A stretch of 64,000 bases of DNA from CAYFMP01 sp964344215. GTDB taxonomy: Bacteria > Pseudomonadota > Alphaproteobacteria > Rhodospirillales > Casp-alpha2. Made by a program: the position numbers and the translations under genes. A model generated the notes under the pieces. That model did not search any database, had not been told where the DNA came from, and saw only the letters and a list, made by a program, of their open reading frames with translations. Of this stretch, positions 45,377 through 54,755 are shown in pieces. Location of the stretch: the NCBI GenBank assembly GCA_964344215.1, contig CAYFMP010000002.1:69769-133768 (forward strand), given 5' to 3'. Within the stretch, counting starts at the first letter, position 1; the number at the start of each line of letters is the position of its first letter.

Positions 45377-46531
45377 CTATTCCTCCTTCAAGTCCTCCCA
45401 CAGGTCCTTGACCTTGTCGAAGAAGCCGTGCGCCTGCGGGCTGTGTTTCTCGGTCGGGCCTTCCTTCTCGAACTCCTTCAAGAGTTCCATCTGGCGCTTG
45501 GTCAGGTTGACCGGGGTCTCGACCATGGCCTGAACGAACATGTCGCCGCGCGCCTTCGATCTGAGCACCGTCATGCCCTTGTTCTTCAAGCGGAACTGGT
45601 GGCCGGTCGGGGTGCCGTCGGGGATGGTGATCCGCGCCCGGCCGCCATCGACGGTCGGCACCTCGACGGTGCCGCCCAGGGCCGCCGTCGTCATCGGGAT
45701 CGGCACCCGGCAAAAGATGTCGGCGCCGTCGCGTTGAAAGATTCGGTGCGGCCTGACCGTCAGGAAGATATAGAGATCGCCCGGCGGCGCGCCGCGCAGG
45801 CCCGCCTCGCCCTCGCCGGCCAGCCGGATGCGGGTGCCGTCCTCGACGCCTTCCGGGATGTTGACGCTCAGCGTCTTTTCCTTGTGCACGCGCCCCGAAC
45901 CGGCGCACGCCCCGCACGGATCCTTGATGACCTGGCCGGTGCCCTGGCAGGTCGGGCAGGTGCGCTCGACCGTGAAGAACCCCGATTGCGAGCGGACCCG
46001 GCCGTGGCCCTGGCAGGTGCCGCACGCGGTCGGGCCCGACTTCGAGGCGGCGCCGGAGCCGTTGCACTGCTCGCAGGCGACCGAGGTCGGAACGCGGATC
46101 TCCGCCTGCTTGCCGCGAAACGCATCCTCCAGCGTTACTTCCATGTTGAAGCGCAGGTCCGAGCCCTTGCCCGGTCGGGCGCCGCCGCGGCCGCCGGCCT
46201 GATGAACGCCGAATTCGCCGAACATTTCGTCGAAGATGTCGGCGAAACCCGACGCGAAGCCGCCGCCGAAACCGCCGAAACCGCCGGGGCCGCCGGGGCC
46301 GCCTTGCTCGAAGGCGGCGTGGCCGAAACGATCGTAGGCGGCGCGCTTTTCCGGGTCTTTCAGAATTTCGTAGGCTTCGTTGACCTCCTTGAAGGATTTC
46401 TCGGCCGCCGTGTCGTCCGGATTGCGGTCGGGATGGTATTGCATGGCGAGCTTGCGGTACGCCTTCTTGATGGCGTCGTCCTCGGCGTCGCGCTCGACGC
46501 CGAGAGTCGAATAGTAATCCTGCTTAGCCAT
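45377..46531 (-). CDS. dnaJ: chaperone protein DnaJ
   Basis: A 384-residue type I Hsp40, co-chaperone of DnaK. J domain (about 1-70) with the HPD motif (QYHPDRNPDD), a Gly/Phe region (GGPGGPGGFGGFGGGF), four CxxCxGxG zinc motifs (CEQCNGSG, CGTCQGHG, CPTCQGTG, CGACAGSG) and the C-terminal substrate domain. The start MAKQDYYSTLGVERDA is standard. It is downstream of dnaK with 95 bp between. Nothing unusual. Confidence 0.98.
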   Translation of the reverse strand: MAKQDYYSTLGVERDAEDDAIKKAYRKLAMQYHPDRNPDDTAAEKSFKEVNEAYEILKDPEKRAAYDRFGHAAFEQGGPGGPGGFGGFGGGFASGFADIFDEMFGEFGVHQAGGRGGARPGKGSDLRFNMEVTLEDAFRGKQAEIRVPTSVACEQCNGSGAASKSGPTACGTCQGHGRVRSQSGFFTVERTCPTCQGTGQVIKDPCGACAGSGRVHKEKTLSVNIPEGVEDGTRIRLAGEGEAGLRGAPPGDLYIFLTVRPHRIFQRDGADIFCRVPIPMTTAALGGTVEVPTVDGGRARITIPDGTPTGHQFRLKNKGMTVLRSKARGDMFVQAMVETPVNLTKRQMELLKEFEKEGPTEKHSPQAHGFFDKVKDLWEDLKEE

Positions 46532-46626
46532 CGGAACAGGTCCGTCGGCGAACCGCGAAAGTCCGAACGCCGGGGCGGGCAGGCGAGGCGGCTGTCATCG
46601 CGTCCGTCCTTCTCCCGCCCAACCGA

Positions 46627-48606
46627 TCAGTCGTCTTTCTTGTCTTCGTCCTTGCCGGCGCCTTCCTCGGCGTCGGGCTCGGCCTCGGGGTCGACTTCCT
46701 CGAAATCGGCGTCGACCACGGTCGGCCCCTCGGCGTCCGCCGCCTCGCCGGCCGGCTCGTCGCCGCCGGTCCCGGTGTCTGCCGAATCCGCGGCGGCCTC
46801 TTCCTGGCTGGCCGCATACATGGCCTCGCCGAGCTTCATGGCGGCCTGGGTCAGCGCTTCCGCTTTGGCGGTGATGGCTTCCGCATCTTCGCCTTCCAGG
46901 GTTTCCTTCAATTCGGCGATGGCGTCCTCGATCGCCTTCCTTTCGTCCTCGCCGACCTTGTCGCCGTATTCCTTGAGGTTCTTCTCCGAGGCATGGATCA
47001 GCGAATCGGCGGTGTTCCGGGCTTCGACCAGCTCGCGCCGGGACTTGTCGTCGTCGGCGTGCTGCTCGGCCTCCCGGACCATGCGGTCGATGTCGTCGTC
47101 GCTCAAGCCCCCGGAAGCCTGGATCCTGATCTGCTGCTCCTTACCGGTCGCCTTGTCCTTGGCAGACACGTTGACGATGCCGTTGGCGTCGATATCGAAG
47201 GTGACCTCGATCTGCGGCAGGCCGCGGGCCGCCGGCGGGATGCCGACCAGGTCGAACTGGCCGAGCAGCTTGTTGTCGGCGGCCATTTCGCGCTCGCCCT
47301 GGAAGACCCGGATGGTGACGGCGGTCTGGTTGTCCTCGGCCGTCGAAAAGACCTGGGATTTGCGGGTCGGAATGGTGGTGTTGCGGTCGATCAGCCGGGT
47401 GAACACCCCGCCCAGGGTCTCGATACCCAAGGACAGCGGCGTCACGTCGAGCAAAAGGACGTCCTTGACGTCACCTTTCAGAACGCCGCCCTGAATGGCG
47501 GCGCCGATGGCCACCACTTCGTCCGGGTTGACGCCCTTGTGCGGCTCGCGGCCGAAGAACTCCTTGACCGTCTCGGCCACTTTCGGCATGCGGGTCATGC
47601 CGCCGACCAGGATCACTTCGTCGATCTCGCCGGCCGACAGGCCTGCGTCCTTCAAGGCCTTCTTGCAGGGCTCGACCGTTTTCTGCACCAGGTCCTCGAC
47701 CAGGGCCTCGAGCTTGGCGCGGGTCAATTTGATGTTGAGGTGCTTCGGTCCCGATTGATCGGCGGTGATGAACGGCAGGTTGACCTCGGTCTGCATGGTG
47801 CTGGACAGCTCGATCTTGGCCTTCTCGGCGCTTTCCTTGAGGCGCTGCAGGGCCAGGTTGTCCTCGCGCAAATCGACGGTGTTGTCCTTCTTGAACTCGT
47901 CGGCCAGGTAATCGACGACGCGCTGGTCGAAATCCTCGCCGCCGAGGAAGGTGTCGCCGTTGGTCGACTTGACCTCGAAGACGCCGTCGCCGATCTCCAG
48001 GATCGAGACGTCGAATGTGCCGCCGCCGAGGTCGAAAACGGCGATGGTGCCGCTCTCCTTTTTCTCGAGCCCGTAGGCGAGAGCGGCGGCCGTCGGCTCG
48101 TTGATGATGCGAAGCACTTCGAGACCGGCGATCTTGCCGGCGTCCTTGGTCGCCTGGCGTTGCGAATCGTTGAAATAGGCGGGTACCGTAATGACCGCCT
48201 GTTCGACGTCCTCGCCGAGGTAGGCTTCCGCCGTTTCCTTCATCTTCTGCAGGATGAAACCGGAAATCTGCGACGGCGAGTACTTCTTTTCCTCGACCTG
48301 GACCCAGGCGTCGCCGTTGTCGCCCTTGACGATCTCGTAAGGCACCAGCTTCTTGTCCTTCTCGGTGATCGGGTCATCGTAGCGCCGGCCGATCAGGCGC
48401 TTGATGGCGAACAGCGTGTGTTCGGGGTTGGTGACGGCCTGGCGCTTGGCGGGCTGGCCGACGAGGCGTTCGCCGTCGGCGAAGGCGACCATGGAAGGGG
48501 TCGTTCGCGTACCTTCGGCGTTTTCGATCACCTTGGTGTCCTTGCCGTCCATCAGCGACACGCATGAGTTGGTCGTGCCCAAATCGATACCGATAACCTT
48601 GCTCAT
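46627..48606 (-). CDS. dnaK: chaperone protein DnaK (Hsp70)
   Basis: A 659-residue Hsp70. IGIDLGTTNSCVSLMDG opens the nucleotide-binding domain; DLGGGTFDVSILEIGDG and VGGMTRMPKV are the phosphate motifs, and the substrate-binding domain ends in an acidic Asp/Glu/Ala-rich tail. It is preceded by a 210-bp spacer with a possible sigma-32-like element on the minus strand (CCTATATAT at 48717-48725 with TGTTGC 18 bp upstream), a weak call. Order grpE-dnaK-dnaJ after hrcA is classical. Confidence 0.98.
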   Translation of the reverse strand: MSKVIGIDLGTTNSCVSLMDGKDTKVIENAEGTRTTPSMVAFADGERLVGQPAKRQAVTNPEHTLFAIKRLIGRRYDDPITEKDKKLVPYEIVKGDNGDAWVQVEEKKYSPSQISGFILQKMKETAEAYLGEDVEQAVITVPAYFNDSQRQATKDAGKIAGLEVLRIINEPTAAALAYGLEKKESGTIAVFDLGGGTFDVSILEIGDGVFEVKSTNGDTFLGGEDFDQRVVDYLADEFKKDNTVDLREDNLALQRLKESAEKAKIELSSTMQTEVNLPFITADQSGPKHLNIKLTRAKLEALVEDLVQKTVEPCKKALKDAGLSAGEIDEVILVGGMTRMPKVAETVKEFFGREPHKGVNPDEVVAIGAAIQGGVLKGDVKDVLLLDVTPLSLGIETLGGVFTRLIDRNTTIPTRKSQVFSTAEDNQTAVTIRVFQGEREMAADNKLLGQFDLVGIPPAARGLPQIEVTFDIDANGIVNVSAKDKATGKEQQIRIQASGGLSDDDIDRMVREAEQHADDDKSRRELVEARNTADSLIHASEKNLKEYGDKVGEDERKAIEDAIAELKETLEGEDAEAITAKAEALTQAAMKLGEAMYAASQEEAAADSADTGTGGDEPAGEAADAEGPTVVDADFEEVDPEAEPDAEEGAGKDEDKKDD

Positions 48607-48816
48607 GAGATCCTCTTGGTCTTGCGGCGGATTCGACCGGCCCCGTCCTCGCGAGCACCGAGTCCAATCCCCTTTGGTTGTTCCCCGGATCGCCGCTCAG
48701 CGGCGGCTTCCCGGCGATATATAGGTGCGGGCGCACGGCCCCGCAACACTCTCGTCTTCGTTTTTTCCGCTTATCGAGTGTGATTTGGCCGGCGGGCGCT
48801 CCGATCGCAAACGCGC

Positions 48817-49587
48817 TCAAAGCTCTTCGTCGAGCTGGCCGCCGGCTTCGTCCGGACCTTTTTCGTAGGCCGCCTGCCCGTCGCGGGTCTGGTTGTCGGA
48901 AGCCTCCGTTTCCGTACCGGCGGCCGCCTCCTCGCCGGCGGCTTCCGCTTTCGGACCGCCCTTGGTGACGCCGACCTTGGCCGGCCGCAGCAGACGGTCG
49001 TTGAGCACGTAGCCGGTCTCCAGGACCTGCATGACCGTGCCGGCCGGCTTGTCCTTGTCCTCGACCTCGAACATGGCCTCGTGAAAGTTATGGTCGAACT
49101 TGGCACCCAAGGCATCGATGGGGCGGATGCCGAAACGCTCGAAGGTGGCGAGCATCTCGCGCTCGGTCATCTCGAGGCCGACGACGATGGTGTCGACGGC
49201 GTCCTCGCCGTTGCCTTCGTCGCCGGCGACGCTGTCCAAAGCACGTTTCAGGTTGTCGGCAACGCGGAGCATCTCGCGGGCGAAATTGGAGATGGCGTAT
49301 TTCGAGGCATCCTCGCGGTCGCGCTGGGCGCGGCGGCGGATGTTTTCGGTCTCGGCCAGGGCGCGCAGCAGTTTGTCGTTGAGGTCGGAAACTTCGGTTT
49401 CGAGCTGGGCGATGCGGGCCTCCGGCTCGAACGCCGTCTCGTCCGCCGTTTCGGTGACGGTTCCGGCCGTCTCGCCGCCGGATTCCCGTTCAGCCGCCTT
49501 TTCGGCCTGTGCGGCGTCCTCCGCCGACGGCGCTTGTTCGGCGTCGTTCTCGGGCGTCGCCTCCTCGGGTTGTTCGTTTTCAGTCAT
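48817..49587 (-). CDS. grpE: nucleotide exchange factor GrpE
   Basis: A 256-residue GrpE: a long, acidic, low-complexity N-terminal region (about 1-75), a coiled coil (RIAQLETEVSDLNDKLLRALAETENIRRRAQRDREDASKYA), and the beta-wing domain with GAKFDHNFHEAMFEV and GTVMQVLETGYVLNDRLLRPAKVGV. It drives ADP release from DnaK. It lies 31 bp downstream of hrcA on the same strand. The extended N- and C-terminal acidic parts are longer than in E. coli, but common in alphaproteobacteria. Confidence 0.96.
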   Translation of the reverse strand: MTENEQPEEATPENDAEQAPSAEDAAQAEKAAERESGGETAGTVTETADETAFEPEARIAQLETEVSDLNDKLLRALAETENIRRRAQRDREDASKYAISNFAREMLRVADNLKRALDSVAGDEGNGEDAVDTIVVGLEMTEREMLATFERFGIRPIDALGAKFDHNFHEAMFEVEDKDKPAGTVMQVLETGYVLNDRLLRPAKVGVTKGGPKAEAAGEEAAAGTETEASDNQTRDGQAAYEKGPDEAGGQLDEEL

Positions 49588-49618
49588 AGGCTGGTTCGAG
49601 CTCCAATTCGTGGTCGCT

Positions 49619-50671
49619 TCATCCGGCCAGCCGGCCGATCAGCTTGGCCGTATAATCGACCATCGGGATGATGCGGGCGTAATTCATACGGGCCGGACCG
49701 ATGACGCCAATGGCGCCGACGATCTGTTCGTTGCGGCTTTGAAACGAATCGACGATCATCGAGCAGCCGGCCAGGTCGAACAGGTTGTTGTCGGCGCCGA
49801 TGAAGATCTGCACGCCTTCCGCCGCATCGGTCAGCGACAGCAGTTTCAGCATGCGTTCCTTGGTTTCGAGCGTGGCGAACAGGGACCGGATGTGTTCGAG
49901 ATCGGCCAGCGCGGTGACGTCCTCCAGGAGGTGGGCCTGGCCGCGGACGATCAGCGAGCCCTCCAGCGACCCTTCGGCGCCGGCCTTGTCGCCGACCCAG
50001 GTCGCCAGACCGCGCTCGACGACCTTGCTGGTCAACTCGTCGAGCTGGGCCCGATGGGCCTCGAGCTCGGCCATGATCTCGTCGTAGGCTTCGGTGATGG
50101 TGCGCCCGACCAGGCGCGCGCTCAGGTAATTGGTGGCCTCGATCAGCGCCGACGGTGCCAGCGGATCGGGCGCCTGAATGATGCGGTTTTCGACGACGCC
50201 GCTTTCGGTGACCATGACGACGAGCGCCCGGCCCGGGCTCAGGTTGACGAACTCGATGTGCTTCAAGGGGCTTTCCGTCTTCGGCGCCAGGACGACGCTG
50301 GCGCATCCGGAAAGCCCAGAGAGCACGGTGGTCGCCTCCTCGAGGAGCCCTTCCAGCGTGCTCGAGGCGCCGGCGAACTGGCCCTCGATGGTCTCGCGCT
50401 CCTCTGCGGTCAGGTTGCCGACTTCGAGCAGTCCGTCGACATAGAGCCTGAGCCCCTTGTCGGTCGGCAGCCGGCCGGCCGAGGTGTGGGGCGAAAAAAG
50501 CAGGCCGGCGTCCTCGAGGTCGGCCATCACGTTCCTGACCGTGGCCGGCGACAGCCGTATGCTCAAACGCCGGGCCAGGTTCCTCGACCCGATCGGCTCG
50601 CCGGTCTCGACGTAGGCGTCGACGATGCGGCGGAAAATTTCGCGCGAACGCTCGTTGAGTTCGGAAATCAT
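49619..50671 (-). CDS. hrcA: heat-inducible transcription repressor HrcA
   Basis: A 350-residue HrcA, the repressor that binds CIRCE elements and is kept active by GroEL. Winged-helix N-terminus (ELNERSREIFRRIVDAYVETGEPIGSRNLARRL), dimerisation GAF-like domain and C-terminal regions are present. ATG 50671 is chosen; the frame is open to 50956, but those codons lack a ribosome site and lie in the divergent rph promoter. I found no CIRCE (TTAGCACTC-N9-GAGTGCTAA) upstream of hrcA or dnaK, so its targets are probably elsewhere, such as groESL. Confidence 0.96.
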   Translation of the reverse strand: MISELNERSREIFRRIVDAYVETGEPIGSRNLARRLSIRLSPATVRNVMADLEDAGLLFSPHTSAGRLPTDKGLRLYVDGLLEVGNLTAEERETIEGQFAGASSTLEGLLEEATTVLSGLSGCASVVLAPKTESPLKHIEFVNLSPGRALVVMVTESGVVENRIIQAPDPLAPSALIEATNYLSARLVGRTITEAYDEIMAELEAHRAQLDELTSKVVERGLATWVGDKAGAEGSLEGSLIVRGQAHLLEDVTALADLEHIRSLFATLETKERMLKLLSLTDAAEGVQIFIGADNNLFDLAGCSMIVDSFQSRNEQIVGAIGVIGPARMNYARIIPMVDYTAKLIGRLAG

Positions 50672-50848
50672 GTTCTTATCGGTCTTCGCTGTCCGGTCTG
50701 CAAACTTAGTTACGCGCCCCGCCAACGTCAACGGGTCGGGCCTCGGAACGCCGGCCTCGCGGTCGCCGTCGGGCGGGGCTTTACCTGGGCCGGGCCAACG
50801 GCTAGCTTGGCTCCCGCCTACGGGCCCGCTCAAAGCAAGGAGGGCGAC

Positions 50849-51580
50849 GTGAGACCATCGGGGCGCCAGCCCGACCAATTGCGCGAGGTCGTATTGGAGG
50901 CGGATTACGCCAAGCATGCCGAAGGATCGTGCCTGGCCCGTTTCGGCGACACCCACGTTCTGTGTACCGCCACCGTCGAACAGCGCGTTCCCGGCTGGCT
51001 ACGCGATTCGGGACGCGGCTGGGTGACCGCCGAATACGGCATGTTGCCGCGCTCCACCAACACCCGCACCGACCGCGAGGCCGCGCGCGGCAAGCAATCG
51101 GGCCGCACGCTGGAGATCCAGCGGCTGATCGGACGTTCCTTGCGCGCCGTTACCGACCTCGAGGCCTTGGGCGAGATTCAGGTGCGGGTCGATTGCGACG
51201 TCATCCAGGCCGACGGCGGCACCCGCACGGCCGCCGTCACCGGCGCTTTCGTCGCCCTGCACCGGGCCTTCGAGCGCTGCCGCGACTTAGGCGTCCTCGA
51301 CGCGATCCCGCTGATCGACCAGGTTGCCGCCGTGTCGTGCGGCCTGTTCGACGGCGAGCCGGTGCTCGATCTCGACTACACCGAGGACAGCCAGGCCCAG
51401 GCCGACGCCAATTTCGTGCTGACCGCCTCGGGCGGCGTCGTCGAGGTCCAGGGCACGGCCGAGAAGGAGCCCTTTTCCATGGACGATTTCGCCCGGCTCA
51501 TGGAGTTGGCCCGCAAGGGCATCGACGACCTCGTCGAGCTGCAGCGCCAGGTCCTCGGCACCGGCCTCGGCGACGGTTAG
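50849..51580 (+). CDS. rph: ribonuclease PH
   Basis: A 243-residue phosphorolytic exoribonuclease that trims tRNA 3' ends. Conserved blocks: RPSGRQPDQLREV, GSCLARFGDTHVLCTATVEQRVPGW, GWVTAEYGMLPRST (with the arginines for phosphate binding), and DCDVIQADGGTRTAAVTGAFVAL. The GTG at 50849 is the start, with a strong AAGGAGGG about 5-8 nt upstream. It is divergent from hrcA, heads rph-rdgB-hemW and has normal length. Confidence 0.97.
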   Translation: MRPSGRQPDQLREVVLEADYAKHAEGSCLARFGDTHVLCTATVEQRVPGWLRDSGRGWVTAEYGMLPRSTNTRTDREAARGKQSGRTLEIQRLIGRSLRAVTDLEALGEIQVRVDCDVIQADGGTRTAAVTGAFVALHRAFERCRDLGVLDAIPLIDQVAAVSCGLFDGEPVLDLDYTEDSQAQADANFVLTASGGVVEVQGTAEKEPFSMDDFARLMELARKGIDDLVELQRQVLGTGLGDG

Positions 51581-51594
51581 CGGATTTCTCACCG

Positions 51595-52191
51595 ATGGCC
51601 CGGCGCTTCGACGGCGGCAGGCTGGTCATCGCCAGCCACAACCCCGGCAAGGTCAAGGAAATCGGCGATCTGTTGCGCCCCTACGGCGCCGAGGCGATCG
51701 CCGCCGGCGAGCTCGGACTGGCCGAGCCGGAAGAGACCGGCTCGACGTTCGCCGAAAACGCCGAATTGAAGGCGCTGGCCGCCGCCCGCCAGGCCAACCT
51801 ACCGGCCCTGGCCGACGATTCGGGGCTGGCCGTCGATGCCCTCGACGGCCGGCCCGGCATCCGCTCGGCGCGCTGGGCCGGGCCCGACAAGGACTTCGCC
51901 GTTGCCATGCGCCGCGTCGAGGACGAGCTTGGCGGGGCGGCCGAGCGCGGCGCCCGCTTCGTCTGCGCGCTGGCCCTGGCCTGGCCCGACGGCCATTGCG
52001 AAACCTTCGAGGGCGAGGTCAAGGGGAGCCTGGTCTGGCCGCCGCGGGGGACGCGTGGTTTCGGCTACGATCCCATATTCGTGCCGAACGGCTTCGACCT
52101 CACCTTCGGCGAGTTCGGGCCTGAGGCCAAGCACGCCATCAGCCACCGGGCCGACGCCTTCCGGAAACTGGTCGAGGCGAGCTTCGCGTGA
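51595..52191 (+). CDS. rdgB: XTP/dITP pyrophosphatase RdgB
   Basis: A 198-residue Ham1-type enzyme that hydrolyses dITP, XTP and ITP to prevent misincorporation. IASHNPGKVKEIGDLL, ADDSGLAVDALDGRPGIRSARWAG and GFGYDPIFVPNGFDLTFGEF are the family motifs. ATG 51595 follows rph by 14 bp; its TGA overlaps the hemW start (GTGA). Confidence 0.97.
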   Translation: MARRFDGGRLVIASHNPGKVKEIGDLLRPYGAEAIAAGELGLAEPEETGSTFAENAELKALAAARQANLPALADDSGLAVDALDGRPGIRSARWAGPDKDFAVAMRRVEDELGGAAERGARFVCALALAWPDGHCETFEGEVKGSLVWPPRGTRGFGYDPIFVPNGFDLTFGEFGPEAKHAISHRADAFRKLVEASFA

Positions 52192-53336
52192 GCGCCGACG
52201 CCGACCCGCTCGCCCTCTACGTCCACTGGCCGTTCTGCCTCGCCAAGTGCCCGTACTGCGACTTCAACAGCCATGTCGCCGACGCCGTCGATCAGCTCCG
52301 CTGGGGCAAGGCGCTGGCCCGCGAGATCGAGCACGCCGCCGCCGAGACGCGTGACCGCCCGCTCGCCAGCATCTTCTTCGGCGGCGGCACACCGTCGCTG
52401 ATGAGCCCCGATACGGTGGCCGGCGTGATCGCCGCCGCCGGCCGGTGGTGGCGGCTGACGGACGAAGTCGAGATCACGCTGGAGGCCAATCCGACCAGCG
52501 TCGAGGCCGGGCGGTTCGCCGCTTATCGGGAAGCCGGTGTCGGCCGGTTGTCCTTGGGCGTCCAGTCCCTCGACGGCGAGGCGCTGGCTTTCCTCGGGCG
52601 CGGCCATTCGGCGGCCGAGGCGGTGGCGGCAGTGGAACTCGCCCGGCGGAATTTCCCGCGGACCTCGTTCGACCTGATCTACGCCCGGCCTGAACAAACG
52701 TTACAGGCCTGGCGGCGCGAGCTCGAAGACGCGCTGGCCATGGCCGGCGAGCACCTGTCGCTCTATCAGTTGAGCATCGAGCCGGGAACGCCGTTCTTCC
52801 GCGACGGCGTCGCCGCCGCCGATGGCGACAGCGGCGCCGCGCTCTATGAGTTGACCCAGAATACCTTGTCGCGGGCCGGGTTGCCGGCTTACGAGATTTC
52901 CAACCACGCGCGCTTGGGCGCCGAGTGCCGCCACAATCTTCACGTCTGGCGCGGCGGCGATTACCTCGGTATCGGTCCCGGCGCCCACGGCCGCGTGACG
53001 ACCGGAAAAGGCATCGAGGCCCAGCATCGGATCCACGCGCCCGCCCGCTGGCTGGCGGCGGTCGAGGAAAAAGGCGACGGCGCCGCCAAGCGCCGCCGTT
53101 TGACCGTGGAAGAGAGGGCGGAGGAGATCCTGATGATGGGGCTTCGGCTGAGCGAAGGTGTCGAGCGCGCCCGCTTCACGGAGCTCAGCGGCGGCGACGT
53201 TGAGGACGCCGTCGATCCGGAGGGCCTCGGGCGGATGATCGACGGCGGCTTTCTGGAGTTCGACGCAACCCGATTGAGGGCGACGGCGGCCGGCCGCCTT
53301 CGCCTCGATGCGGTGCTGGGCCGGCTTCTCAGTTGA
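52188..53336 (+). CDS. hemW: radical-SAM heme chaperone HemW
   Basis: A 382-residue HemW (HemN-like but a heme chaperone), with the radical-SAM CxxxCxxC in HWPFCLAKCPYCDF (about 13-26), the glycine-rich FFGGGTPSLM and a C-terminal HemN-like domain. Unlike true HemN it lacks the extra N-terminal Cys region; it is the usual third gene after rph-rdgB. The GTG at 52188 overlaps rdgB by 4 bp. Its stop lies inside copy A (53329-53379) of the duplicated lppC 3' end, so hemW and the ancestral lppC ended tail-to-tail with overlapping termini. Confidence 0.95.
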   Translation: MSADADPLALYVHWPFCLAKCPYCDFNSHVADAVDQLRWGKALAREIEHAAAETRDRPLASIFFGGGTPSLMSPDTVAGVIAAAGRWWRLTDEVEITLEANPTSVEAGRFAAYREAGVGRLSLGVQSLDGEALAFLGRGHSAAEAVAAVELARRNFPRTSFDLIYARPEQTLQAWRRELEDALAMAGEHLSLYQLSIEPGTPFFRDGVAAADGDSGAALYELTQNTLSRAGLPAYEISNHARLGAECRHNLHVWRGGDYLGIGPGAHGRVTTGKGIEAQHRIHAPARWLAAVEEKGDGAAKRRRLTVEERAEEILMMGLRLSEGVERARFTELSGGDVEDAVDPEGLGRMIDGGFLEFDATRLRATAAGRLRLDAVLGRLLS

Positions 53337-53379
53337 TGGCCGCGCGGAAGGTCCGCGGCGCCGGGCTCAGGATGCGCGG
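53329..53379 (-). repeat. copy A: relict of the lppC/lpoA-like gene 3' end
   Basis: A 51-bp sequence about 90% identical (46/51 by eye) to the real 3' end of the lppC-like gene at 54756-54806. On the minus strand it encodes PRILSPAPRTFRAAIN plus stop, against PRILSPAPQTFQAAIN plus stop in the intact gene. It overlaps the hemW stop. Together with copy B it brackets the ATPase gene, so the gene end was duplicated when the ATPase unit was acquired. Confidence 0.85.
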
Positions 53380-53438
53380 GCTGCGGAAGGGCTGTAGGCA
53401 AACGGCCTCTTAGGTCAACATGAAGGGAGATTATTACT

Positions 53439-53479
53439 TTATAGCGAAATATTGCTATAATCGCATAAGATTGCTATAA
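53439..53479 (+). promoter_or_regulatory. iterated AT-rich promoter/operator of the orphan ATPase
   Basis: TTATAGC (53439-53445), ATTGCTATAA (53451-53460) and ATTGCTATAA (53470-53479) are three copies of one element, the first inverted, the last two direct with a 19-bp period. A perfect TATAAT lies at 53456-53461. The -35 is not obvious. The arrangement suggests a promoter bound by a multimeric regulator, possibly the ATPase itself; that is inference. The GTG start is 9 bp beyond the last copy. Confidence 0.6.
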
Positions 53480-53487
53480 GGCCGATT

Positions 53488-54660
53488 GTGGACCCAGTCA
53501 GAAATCCCTACGCCCCCGGAGCCGGAACCCCTCCGCCAGAACTGGCGGGACGTGCCGAGGTCATAGATTCGGCAAAAACAACTCTGAGGCGCATTGCCAT
53601 TGGACGTCCCGCGCAAGGCGTTATACTGGTTGGCCTTCGGGGTGTTGGCAAGACAGTATTACTTAACAAGATTCGCGAAGATGCCGAAGAGGATGGGTTG
53701 CTTCCAATTCAGGCCGAGATTCATGAGGGAAAAACGCTTCCCGAGCTTATAGTTCCTGGATTGCGCCAAGCGATATTCAAACTCAGCAAGGCCGATAATG
53801 CCAAGGAGCTGGGAAGGCAGGGCCTTCGTGTCCTTAAAGGCTTCTTGAATGGACTGAAGGTTTCCATAGACGGAATCGAAGTCGGTCTCTCTGTCGACCC
53901 CGAATTGGGAGTTGCGGACAGTGGGAATTTAGAGGCCGATCTTCCGGACCTGTTCGCTGTCGTCGGGGAAACCGCGAAGGCGGCATCACGTCCTGTTGTT
54001 CTGGTCTTAGATGAGCTTCAATACCTTTCTAGTGCTGAATTTAGTGCTTTGATCATGGCCATGCACTTGATCGGCCAGAAAAACCTTCCCTTCGCCATGG
54101 TTGGTGCTGGTTTGCCTCAGATTCTAGGACTGGCTGGCAATTCGAAGTCCTATGCCGAGCGGCTGTTTCGATATCCACAAATTGGCGCTCTGCACGAGAC
54201 AGATGCTTACGCGGCTATCGAAAACCCCTCTAAGAACGAGGGAGCAACCATCGAGCAGCCGGCAATCTACGAAATAATCAAACTTACAGAGCGGTATCCC
54301 TACTTCTTACAACAATGGGCTTACGAAAGCTGGAACATCGCCGAGGGCGACACCATTACGGTTGATGACGTGAACAATGCCACTCCGCTTGCAATCACGG
54401 CCCTAGACGAGAGTTTCTTCAGGGTTAGGTTTGACCGGTGCACACCAGGCGAAAAGCGCTATATGAGGGCCTTGGCGGAATTGGGGGGTGGCGCTCATAG
54501 ATCAGGCGATGTCGCTGAAATGCTAGGCGTGAAAGTGACTAGTGTGGCCCCTACTCGGAGTAATCTGATTAAGAAAGGCATGGTGTATTCCCCTTCGCAT
54601 GGAGACACAGCTTTTACTGTGCCAATGTTCCATGACTTCATGAAGAGGGCGATGGCGTAG
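53488..54660 (+). CDS. orphan AAA-type ATPase with C-terminal winged helix
   Basis: A 390-residue ATPase of the AAA_16/Orc1-Cdc6-like class. Walker A is GLRGVGKT (residues 49-56), Walker B is VVLVLDELQYL (about 165-175), followed by a sensor-like FAMVGAGLPQILGLA and an arginine-rich SYAERLFRY. Residues about 320-388 (TPGEKRYMRALAELGGGAHRS, SVAPTRSNLIKKGMVY) look like a winged helix. Start GTG 53488 has a weak ribosome site. The gene is alone, visibly less GC-rich than its neighbours and inserted between hemW and the lppC-like gene, with 51-bp repeats on both sides. Function unknown; DNA-linked, defence-like or regulatory roles are all possible. Confidence 0.85.
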   Translation: MDPVRNPYAPGAGTPPPELAGRAEVIDSAKTTLRRIAIGRPAQGVILVGLRGVGKTVLLNKIREDAEEDGLLPIQAEIHEGKTLPELIVPGLRQAIFKLSKADNAKELGRQGLRVLKGFLNGLKVSIDGIEVGLSVDPELGVADSGNLEADLPDLFAVVGETAKAASRPVVLVLDELQYLSSAEFSALIMAMHLIGQKNLPFAMVGAGLPQILGLAGNSKSYAERLFRYPQIGALHETDAYAAIENPSKNEGATIEQPAIYEIIKLTERYPYFLQQWAYESWNIAEGDTITVDDVNNATPLAITALDESFFRVRFDRCTPGEKRYMRALAELGGGAHRSGDVAEMLGVKVTSVAPTRSNLIKKGMVYSPSHGDTAFTVPMFHDFMKRAMA

Positions 54661-54755
54661 TTGGTCTAACGCGCGATCTCCCAAAGCCGATACTGCCTCG
54701 GTCCTTGTTACGGCTTGACGGTGCCTTTCTCCCGCTGGCCCCTGAGCGCCACGTT

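Noticed and set aside
48607..50848. CIRCE element near hrcA-dnaK
   Set aside because: No TTAGCACTC-N9-GAGTGCTAA match was found in either spacer.
53380..54755. Phage- or transposon-type insertion carrying the ATPase
   Set aside because: No integrase, transposase, terminal inverted repeats or tRNA target; the only footprint is the 51-bp gene-end duplication.
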